From: JADCCX01 sp031372765
Lineage (GTDB): Bacteria; Pseudomonadota; Alphaproteobacteria; Rhizobiales; Beijerinckiaceae
Reading direction: 5' to 3'
Assembly: GCA_031372765.1 (NCBI GenBank)
Contig: JANMLW010000195.1
Location: forward strand, 1-12,283
Length of the DNA: 12,283 bases
Below the pieces are notes generated by a model. It made no database searches, had not been told where the DNA came from, and saw nothing but the letters and a program-made list of their open reading frames with translations. A program made the position numbers and the translations under genes. Position 1 is the first letter of the stretch; each line of letters begins with the position of its first letter. Shown here one piece after another: positions 6,583-12,283 of this stretch.

Positions 6583-7559
6583 TGGCATCCGTTCTTTCCG
6601 TCACCGATCTGAAAACCCATTTCTTCACCCGCGCCGGTGTGGTGAAATCCGTCGACGGCGTATCCCTGCATGTCAACCGGGGAGAAGTGCTTGGTCTTGT
6701 AGGCGAATCAGGCTCGGGTAAATCCGTCACGGGCTTCTCCATCATGGGTCTGGTTGACCCACCCGGACGCATCGTCGAAGGCTCGATCAAACTGAACGGC
6801 CGGGAACTGGTTGGCCTGCCAGAGCATGAATTGCGCGCCATCCGTGGCCGTGAGATTGCCATGATCTTTCAGGACCCGATGATGACATTGAATCCGGTCC
6901 TGCGGATCGATACACAGATGATCGAAGCTGTGCAGGCGCATGAATCCGTCTCGCGGGAGGTGGCCCGGATCAGGGCGCGGGACGCGCTTGGCAAAGTTGG
7001 CATCCCCTCGCCCGAAGAGCGATTGTCGGCCTATCCGCACCAGTTTTCCGGCGGCATGCGCCAGCGTGTGGCCATCGCCATCGCCTTGCTCAACAACCCC
7101 GCCCTGATCGTGTGCGACGAGCCCACAACGGCGCTGGATGTGACGATCCAGAGCCAGATTCTGGCCGAGATGCAGAAGCTCTGTGCCCAGACAGGCACGG
7201 CGCTTATCTGGGTGACGCATGACCTGACCGTTGTCGCGGGCCTCGCCGACCGTGTGGCAGTGATGTACGCCGGTCGCATCGTCGAGAGCGGTCCGGTTGA
7301 TCTTGTGCTCGATGCCCCCATTCATCCCTACACCGACGGGTTGCTTGGTTCAGTGCCCTCGCGGGGCAAAAGGGGCGAACCGTTACGCCAGATTCCGGGC
7401 TCCGCCCCTTCACTCGCACGGTTGCCGGAGGGTTGTGCCTTCCGTCCGCGCTGCGAACATGAAACGGCGGCCTGCTGTGAAGCGCCACTCCAGCGCATTT
7501 TTCCTGGCGAGCGGACAGCCCGCTGCTACAATCCCCTGACTATGTTAGCATCCGCATGA
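6582..7559 (+). CDS. Peptide-type ABC importer, ATPase subunit (DppD-like)
   Basis: A 325-residue nucleotide-binding subunit of the DppD/OppD type, complete in its motifs: Walker A GESGSGKS at 41-48, Q-loop Gln97 in MIFQDPMMTLNP, ABC signature FSGGM at 155-159, Walker B LIVCDE at 175-180 with catalytic Glu180, D-loop TALDV, and switch His213 in VTHDL. The C-terminal oligopeptide-transporter region carries four cysteines in a C-x5-C-x6-C-x16-C pattern (285, 291, 298, 315), a spacing linked in this family to iron-sulfur binding. It acts at the cytoplasmic face and hydrolyses ATP with the DppF-like partner. The start overlaps the previous stop by one base; its own stop overlaps the next start as ATGA. 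Confidence 0.95.
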   Translation: MASVLSVTDLKTHFFTRAGVVKSVDGVSLHVNRGEVLGLVGESGSGKSVTGFSIMGLVDPPGRIVEGSIKLNGRELVGLPEHELRAIRGREIAMIFQDPMMTLNPVLRIDTQMIEAVQAHESVSREVARIRARDALGKVGIPSPEERLSAYPHQFSGGMRQRVAIAIALLNNPALIVCDEPTTALDVTIQSQILAEMQKLCAQTGTALIWVTHDLTVVAGLADRVAVMYAGRIVESGPVDLVLDAPIHPYTDGLLGSVPSRGKRGEPLRQIPGSAPSLARLPEGCAFRPRCEHETAACCEAPLQRIFPGERTARCYNPLTMLASA

Positions 7560-8551
7560 GCACGTCTATCCTCACTCTCAACAACGTTTCCAAACGGTTT
7601 TCCAAGCCCCTTGATGCGGCTGCCAAGATGGCCAACATGCTTGGTGCCAGCAACCGCGCCATCACGGTACATGCGGTGGACGGCGTTGATCTTGCCGTCA
7701 ATGAAGGCGAAGTGGTTGGACTGGTGGGTGAGTCCGGCTGCGGCAAGTCCACGCTGGGCCGCGTCGTGGCGGGCATTCACCCTGCCAGCGAAGGCAGCAT
7801 GACCTGGAAAGGCCAAAGTGTTGCAGGGCTGGACGATGCGGGCCGCAAGGCACAGACACTGGCCATCCAGATGATTTTTCAGGATCCTATGTCCTCGCTC
7901 AATCCGCGCATGCGGGTGGCCGAGATCGTGGGAGAGGCCCCCGTGGTTCACGGGCTGGTCAGCAAGGCCGAGAAGGATGCTTATGTTGACGATGTGCTCG
8001 CCAAGGTTGGCCTCGACCCCACCTACAAGCAGCGCTATCCGCACCAGTTTTCAGGCGGGCAGCGCGCCCGCATCGGTATTGCACGGGCGTTGGCGGTCAG
8101 GCCGGAGTTTCTGGTCTGCGATGAAAGTGTCGCCGCACTCGACGTGTCAATCCAGGCACAGGTGCTGAACCTGTTCATGGACTTGCGGCGTGATCTTCGC
8201 CTGACCTATCTCTTCATCAGCCATGATCTGGGGGTTGTGCAGCACATCTCTGACCGTGTGGTCATCATGTATCTTGGCCGCGTGGTTGAGACGGCGCGTA
8301 CGGAGGAGCTGTTCCTGCGCCCCAACCATCCCTACACTAAAGCCTTGCTGGCCAATGTGCCAAGATTGGATGCGCGCAAGAAAACCTTCGAGTTGATCAA
8401 GGGTGAAATCCCCTCCCCCATCAATCCGCCGTCAGGGTGCCATTTTCACCCGCGCTGCCCCATGGCCATGGAGCGCTGCAAGGTGGAAAGACCCGCACTT
8501 CGCGAAGTATCATCGGGGCAATGGTCTGCCTGCCATCTGAATAACGGGTAA
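7556..8551 (+). CDS. Peptide-type ABC importer, ATPase subunit (DppF-like)
   Basis: A 331-residue second ATPase of the importer, overlapping its neighbour by four bases (ATGA). Walker A GESGCGKS is at 58-65, Q-loop Gln109 in MIFQDPMSSLNP, signature FSGGQ at 165-169, Walker B FLVCDE at 185-190, and switch His223 in ISHDL. After the catalytic Glu190 comes Ser191 (DESVAALDVS) where most DppF/OppF proteins have Pro (DEPVSALDVS); a mild deviation that leaves the catalytic residues intact. The C-terminal extension again shows cysteines at C-x5-C-x6-C-x17-C (295, 301, 308, 326). It ends the importer operon, 22 bases from the convergent tadC stop. Confidence 0.95.
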   Translation: MSTSILTLNNVSKRFSKPLDAAAKMANMLGASNRAITVHAVDGVDLAVNEGEVVGLVGESGCGKSTLGRVVAGIHPASEGSMTWKGQSVAGLDDAGRKAQTLAIQMIFQDPMSSLNPRMRVAEIVGEAPVVHGLVSKAEKDAYVDDVLAKVGLDPTYKQRYPHQFSGGQRARIGIARALAVRPEFLVCDESVAALDVSIQAQVLNLFMDLRRDLRLTYLFISHDLGVVQHISDRVVIMYLGRVVETARTEELFLRPNHPYTKALLANVPRLDARKKTFELIKGEIPSPINPPSGCHFHPRCPMAMERCKVERPALREVSSGQWSACHLNNG

Positions 8552-8554
8552 CGC

Positions 8555-8586
8555 GGGCTGAGGGGAACCAACTTTATTTCCAGCCC
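8555..8586. terminator. Weak inverted repeat between convergent dppF-like and tadC genes
   Basis: GGGCTG at 8555-8560 and CAGCCC at 8581-8586 could pair around a 20-base loop that includes the tadC stop codon. The short stem, large loop and lack of a T-run on either side make it a poor terminator. The 22-base gap between the two convergent genes contains nothing better, so each transcript may end within the opposite gene or by Rho. Confidence 0.2.
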
Positions 8587-9560
8587 ATGACTTCGATGGC
8601 AGCGGGACCCAGAATGACCACAAAAAGGACCGGCAGGAAGAAGACAATCATCGGAACTGTCAGTTTTGGCGGCAGGGCAGCAGCCTTCTTTTCCGCTTCG
8701 TTCATGCGGATTTCACGAAACTCCTGTGCCAGCACGCGCAATGCCGTGGCAATCGGCGTACCATAACGCTCTGCCTGGATGAGCGCCGTACAGACCGATT
8801 TAACGCCCTCAAGACCCGTGCGCGTCGAGAGGTTATCATAGGCCTGCCTGCGGTCTGAAAGATAGGACAGCTCAGCTGTTGCCAGCGTCAGTTCCTCTGC
8901 GAGGGGGATCGACTGTACGCCTATCTCAATGCTGACCTTGCGGAAACTGTGCTCGATGGACATGCCGGATTCGACGCAGATCAGCATCAGGTCCAGTGAA
9001 TCGGGAAATGCCCGGCGGATGGAAGCCTGCCGTTTTGATATCTGGTTGCTGAGGAACATTTCCGGCGCCTTGATGCCGGCGTAAGCACCAGCAATGGCCA
9101 CACCGATCTTGACCACCGTGCCATGATCATCCGCCATGAAACCGAAGGCATAGATCAGGCCTACAAGAAAAAGGGCAATCGGCATCACGAGCCTGAAGAA
9201 CAGGAACATGTATTCCGATTGCTGACCGCGATAGCCTGCCATCGTCAACTGCAATTTGGCCGTTTCCGTTCCCAGCCATGTGCTGAGCTTAAAATCATCG
9301 ACGAACTGGCGCATGAAAGCCTTGTTCTCATGCCGCAGACCACCATTGGCGTTCTGCCCGCCTCTGGTGTTCATCCGCTCGCGTTCACGAGCACGGATAC
9401 GGTCCCGCTCGATGGCAACATCTTTCATGCGCTGGCCAAGCTCTTCCTTTTCCAGGAAAGGCATGGCGATGGTGATGACGGCAGCCGCAGCGGCAATGCC
9501 AGTCAAGCCCATGGCCAGAAAGGAGGGTGTGATGATTGTCGCTATGATGGCGTCAAGCAT
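8574..9560 (-). CDS. tadC: Flp pilus assembly inner-membrane protein TadC (T2SSF domain)
   Basis: A 328-residue platform protein of the tight-adherence (type IVb Flp pilus) machine. It works with TadB in the inner membrane above the CpaF ATPase to polymerise pilin. A membrane helix (about 12-34) is followed by a very charged cytoplasmic stretch rich in Arg, Glu and Asn (37-80). Two helices lie at about 117-144 and 148-165. The T2SSF domain is at about 183-285, opening with RRAFPDSLDLMLICVESGMS, and a last helix is at 303-323. The ATG at 9560 has AGGAAA just upstream, within which sits the TAG stop of tadB (9 bases before the start), so the two are translated together. The family assignment is firm by layout and by position after tadB. 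Confidence 0.9.
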   Translation of the reverse strand: MLDAIIATIITPSFLAMGLTGIAAAAAVITIAMPFLEKEELGQRMKDVAIERDRIRARERERMNTRGGQNANGGLRHENKAFMRQFVDDFKLSTWLGTETAKLQLTMAGYRGQQSEYMFLFFRLVMPIALFLVGLIYAFGFMADDHGTVVKIGVAIAGAYAGIKAPEMFLSNQISKRQASIRRAFPDSLDLMLICVESGMSIEHSFRKVSIEIGVQSIPLAEELTLATAELSYLSDRRQAYDNLSTRTGLEGVKSVCTALIQAERYGTPIATALRVLAQEFREIRMNEAEKKAAALPPKLTVPMIVFFLPVLFVVILGPAAIEVMGWK

Positions 9561-9569
9561 GGTAATTTC

Positions 9570-10553
9570 CTAGATATCGAAACTGATCATTTTCTTCATG
9601 GCGATGATGCCGCACAGCATCCAGAACCCGGCGATCAGAAGCATCAGATGCCCCATCTGCGTCGTGAACAAGGGCTTGATGAAGCCCGGACTCGATAACT
9701 GCACCAGAACACCGACGATGAAGGGCAATGCGGCAATGATGACGCCGGAGGCTTTTGCTTCCATGCTCATGGCGGCAATCTTGCCCTTCATGCGCTTGCG
9801 GTCCCTTAGCACGCGCGACAGGTTGGCCAATGCTTCCGAGAGGTTGCCTCCGGCTTTTTGCTGGATCTGGATGACAATGACGAAGAAGTTTGCTTCCTGA
9901 ATGGGCATCCGCTTGAAGAGGCGACCACAGGCCTCACCGACTGAAAGCCCCATGGTTTGCGCTTCTACAATCGCCCTGAACTCTGATTTCAGGGGATCGG
10001 TTGCTTCTGACGCGATAATACGCAGGCAATCACCCAGCGGAAGACCTGACTTGATACCGCGCACGATGATGTCGATGGCGTTGGGAAACTCCTCGACGAA
10101 CTGCTTGATGCGGCGGTTGCGCAGAAACGTCAGGATCCAGCGCGGCAGGCCCGCACCACCAACAATCAGACCCAATGCCGCAGCGATGGGGTGTCCTGAC
10201 AGAACAAAGATCAGCCCCCCCACGACAACGGCCATGACGGCACTGACAAGATAGAACTTTTTTTCGTCCCAATCGAGTCCGGCCTGCTCGATCCGGTCTC
10301 GCAGTTTCAGCTTGCGCTTCTCGTTTTCACGGTCATCCAGATCTTTCAGACTTTCAGCCACATTGCGTTTGCGATTGGCTGTTACATCCGCCATCCGGTC
10401 ACCCGCGCGCCGTTGCGCTGCGTCGACGGAAAAGGAATCCATGCGTTTTTCCGCCCGCGCCTCTCCCGACACATGGGGATAGACAAGGACGTAGAAAACC
10501 GCGCCGACCGAGACAGCAGAAAGAGCAGCGATTGCAAGTGTTGTGAAGTCCAT
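9570..10553 (-). CDS. tadB: Flp pilus assembly inner-membrane protein TadB (T2SSF domain)
   Basis: A 327-residue GspF-like platform protein. Membrane helix at about 4-24, then a long charged cytoplasmic region (30-95) with coiled-coil-like composition, a helical pair at about 101-145, the T2SSF domain from EEFPNAIDIIVRGIKSGLPL (154-173) to about 250, and two closing helices (about 268-287 and 301-319). QQKAGGNLSEALANLS at 231-246 is the conserved core of the domain. The frame is also open from a GTG at 10565, which would overlap the tadA stop by GTGA. The ATG at 10553 was preferred because GAGAG lies five bases ahead of it and the GTG has no spaced ribosome site. The cost of error is four residues. 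Confidence 0.9.
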   Translation of the reverse strand: MDFTTLAIAALSAVSVGAVFYVLVYPHVSGEARAEKRMDSFSVDAAQRRAGDRMADVTANRKRNVAESLKDLDDRENEKRKLKLRDRIEQAGLDWDEKKFYLVSAVMAVVVGGLIFVLSGHPIAAALGLIVGGAGLPRWILTFLRNRRIKQFVEEFPNAIDIIVRGIKSGLPLGDCLRIIASEATDPLKSEFRAIVEAQTMGLSVGEACGRLFKRMPIQEANFFVIVIQIQQKAGGNLSEALANLSRVLRDRKRMKGKIAAMSMEAKASGVIIAALPFIVGVLVQLSSPGFIKPLFTTQMGHLMLLIAGFWMLCGIIAMKKMISFDI

Positions 10554-10561
10554 GCTGTCTC

Positions 10562-12007
10562 TCACCCTGTCGCAGTGCCGCCCTTGACCTCTGCGGCATC
10601 AAGCGCAGCGGCAAGGGCTTTCTCGGCACCATAATATCGGGCGCGGTCCCAGAAGCGCGGACGTCCGACACCCGTCGATTTATGGCGCCCGATGATCTTG
10701 CCGTTGGCATCCTCGCCTTCCATTTCATAGACGAAGAGATCCTGGGTCACGACCACCTCCCCTTCCATGCCCATCACCTCGGTGATGTGGGTTATCCGGC
10801 GTGATCCATCCCGCAGGCGGGCGGCCTGAACGATCACGTCGATTGATGTCGTCATCATCTCGCGGATCGTTTTGGACGGCAGGGAAAAGCCACCCATCGT
10901 TATCATGGATTCGATACGCGACAGCGCCTCACGCGGTGTATTGGCGTGCAATGTACCCATTGATCCATCATGACCCGTGTTCATGGCCTGCAACAGGTCG
11001 AAGGCTTCCGGGCCGCGCACTTCGCCGACAATAATCCGCTCCGGTCGCATGCGCAGGCAATTCTTGACCAGATCGCGCATCGTAACGGTGCCCTGCCCCT
11101 CCAGATTGGGCGGGCGGGTTTCAAGCCGCACGACATGGGGCTGTTGCAGTTGCAATTCGGCGGCATCTTCGCAGGTGATAACGCGCTCGTCATCCTCAAT
11201 GAAGTTTGTCAGGCAGTTCAGCAGCGTGGTCTTGCCCGAGCCCGTACCGCCGGAAATCACCACATTGCAACGCACCTTGCCGATGATCTTGAGGATTTCG
11301 GCACCCTCAGGCGAAATCGAACCAAACTTGACCAGTTGATCCATCGTCAACTTGTCTTTCTTGAATTTACGGATCGTCAGTGCTGCGCCATCAATGGCCA
11401 GAGGGGGCGCAATCACATTGACGCGTGAGCCATCGAGCAAGCGCGCATCGCATATCGGGGAGGCTTCATCAACGCGACGGCCAACCTGGCTGACGATGCG
11501 CTGGCAGATGTTCATCAGCTGCGCGGCATCACGGAACCGCACGTTGGTCAGCTGTATCTTGCCGGAAACTTCAATGTAGGTCTTGTCAGGTCCGTTGACC
11601 ATGATGTCGGCAATATCATCGCGGGCGAGCAATGGCTCCAGCGGTCCAAAACCCAGAACGTCATTGCAGATGTCATCGAGCATCTCTTCCTGCTCGGCGA
11701 TGGACATGACCACGCTCTTGAGCGTGATGATTTCTCCAACGATATCGCGAATTTCCTCACGGGCGCTTTCCGCGTCCAGTTTTGACAGTTGCGCCAGATC
11801 GATAGCTTCGATCAAGGCGCCAAAAATCATGCTCTTGGTCTGGTAATACTCATCCGAGCGCCTGTTGGGCTGGGGCGCACGGGGAGCGGCTGCCGGTTGT
11901 GCCGCGCCAGGCGCAGTCTTTTCTGGTGCTACGGATGCCATTGCAGCCGCAATCGGCGGGGGAGCCGCCGCCTGACCTGCGCCGAATGATGCACGCTTAC
12001 CAAACAT
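10562..12007 (-). CDS. cpaF: Flp pilus secretion ATPase CpaF/TadA
   Basis: A 481-residue GspE/VirB11-type hexameric ATPase that powers Flp pilus assembly at the cytoplasmic face. The first 50 residues are an Ala/Pro-rich tether. The N-terminal domain spans about 55-215, including LGFGPLEPLLARDDIADIMV. The motor domain follows: Walker A GGTGSGKTT at 253-261, Asp box TCEDAAELQL at 278-287, Walker B region RMRPERIIVGEVRGPEA at 319-335, and His box GTLHANTPREALSR at 351-364. All catalytic residues seem intact. The ATG at 12007 is preceded by GGTGGAG about ten bases upstream. It follows the CpaE-like frame by 30 bases and leads into tadB, as in the standard cpaE-cpaF-tadB-tadC order. Confidence 0.95.
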   Translation of the reverse strand: MFGKRASFGAGQAAAPPPIAAAMASVAPEKTAPGAAQPAAAPRAPQPNRRSDEYYQTKSMIFGALIEAIDLAQLSKLDAESAREEIRDIVGEIITLKSVVMSIAEQEEMLDDICNDVLGFGPLEPLLARDDIADIMVNGPDKTYIEVSGKIQLTNVRFRDAAQLMNICQRIVSQVGRRVDEASPICDARLLDGSRVNVIAPPLAIDGAALTIRKFKKDKLTMDQLVKFGSISPEGAEILKIIGKVRCNVVISGGTGSGKTTLLNCLTNFIEDDERVITCEDAAELQLQQPHVVRLETRPPNLEGQGTVTMRDLVKNCLRMRPERIIVGEVRGPEAFDLLQAMNTGHDGSMGTLHANTPREALSRIESMITMGGFSLPSKTIREMMTTSIDVIVQAARLRDGSRRITHITEVMGMEGEVVVTQDLFVYEMEGEDANGKIIGRHKSTGVGRPRFWDRARYYGAEKALAAALDAAEVKGGTATG

Positions 12008-12037
12008 TCCCGTTCAACTCCACCAACCGGCCGCAGT

Positions 12038-12250
12038 TCAAGCCGTCTTGAGTTTGAGCTTGCTCAGGAGCGGCTCAAGCAATGACTTCCTGGCAACCTT
12101 GTGTTCCACCCGTCCGGTTACTTTCCGGGCGATATCCATGAGCATCTCGACCGGCTTGGACTTCGGCTGGCGCAGCCACGCCATTGCGGCCTGGTGGGAC
12201 ATGTTGTCGTCGAATGCTGCATTTGAACTGCGTTCCAGCAAATTGGACAC
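12038..12250 (-). CDS. C-terminal CpaE/TadZ-like reading frame, open only from a GTG; possible gene fragment
   Basis: The 70 codons from GTG 12250 encode a basic tail: SKPVEMLMDIARKVTGRVE at about 31-49 and KSLLEPLLSKLKLK at 55-68. This resembles the end of alphaproteobacterial CpaE (TadZ), the MinD-like pilus localisation protein, whose tail typically has an xxxLTGR segment followed by KKSLLDPLLxRL. The position directly upstream of cpaF is where cpaE belongs. However, a TAA stop lies in the same frame at 12262-12260, four codons before the GTG, and the AGAGG in front of the GTG is too close to be a normal ribosome site. The resemblance is from memory of the family. Either cpaE is interrupted here (nonsense or frameshift), a divergent cpaE ends earlier and this is a remnant, or it is a genuine small protein. 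The ATPase part of CpaE is outside the window. Confidence 0.5.
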   Translation of the reverse strand: MSNLLERSSNAAFDDNMSHQAAMAWLRQPKSKPVEMLMDIARKVTGRVEHKVARKSLLEPLLSKLKLKTA

Positions 12251-12283
12251 CCTCTGTGATTATTTGCAGGAAAAGTTGAAATA

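Noticed and set aside
5913..7325. Open frames of about 205-209 codons overlapping the DppC-like and DppD-like genes (one same-strand, one antisense)
   Set aside because: The real frames carry complete permease and ATPase motifs across the same bases; the alternatives show only GC-driven Arg/Ala/His-rich composition.
10554..10565. GTG start for TadB overlapping the tadA stop (GTGA)
   Set aside because: Possible, but no spaced ribosome site precedes the GTG, whereas GAGAG precedes the ATG at 10553; the difference is four residues.

Overview
The window looks like a chromosomal segment of a moderately GC-rich alphaproteobacterium, probably a member of the Rhizobiales (Brucella/Ochrobactrum/Phyllobacterium-like). 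This rests on the gene styles (CpaF/TadB/TadC, the DppBCDF variants) and on codon choice seen by eye; no search was possible. It holds two unrelated gene blocks that converge near 8552-8573.

Block 1 (1-8551) is a nutrient-uptake and catabolism locus built around a divergent regulatory region at 2703-2871. Leftward from it runs a LysR-type regulator (1764-2702), an M20 metallo-deacetylase/peptidase of the ArgE type (593-1756) and the N-terminal 184 residues of a Cys/Met-metabolism PLP enzyme (MetB/MetC superfamily) that runs off the left edge (1-553). Rightward runs a complete five-gene peptide-type ABC importer: binding protein (2872-4479), two permeases (4644-5621, 5632-6582) and two ATPases (6582-7559, 7556-8551). 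The last four genes are tightly packed or overlapping. A 164-nt gap between binding protein and first permease holds a strong stem-loop followed by a second, terminator-like hairpin, likely setting the ratio of binding protein to membrane components. The arrangement suggests that a peptide-like or N-acylated, possibly sulfur-containing, amino-acid derivative is imported, freed of its acyl or peptide group by the M20 enzyme, and then attacked by the PLP enzyme under LysR control. The substrate is not determined by the sequence.

Block 2 (8574-12283, all leftward) is the distal part of a tad/cpa (Flp type IVb pilus) cluster: the end of a CpaE/TadZ-like reading frame (12038-12250), the secretion ATPase CpaF/TadA (10562-12007), and the inner-membrane platform proteins TadB (9570-10553) and TadC (8574-9560). 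No tadD follows tadC here; the cluster abuts the importer operon tail-to-tail. The CpaE-like tail is open only from a GTG, with an in-frame stop four codons earlier, which raises the question of a broken or split cpaE.

No tRNA, rRNA, CRISPR array, insertion sequence or attachment site was seen.
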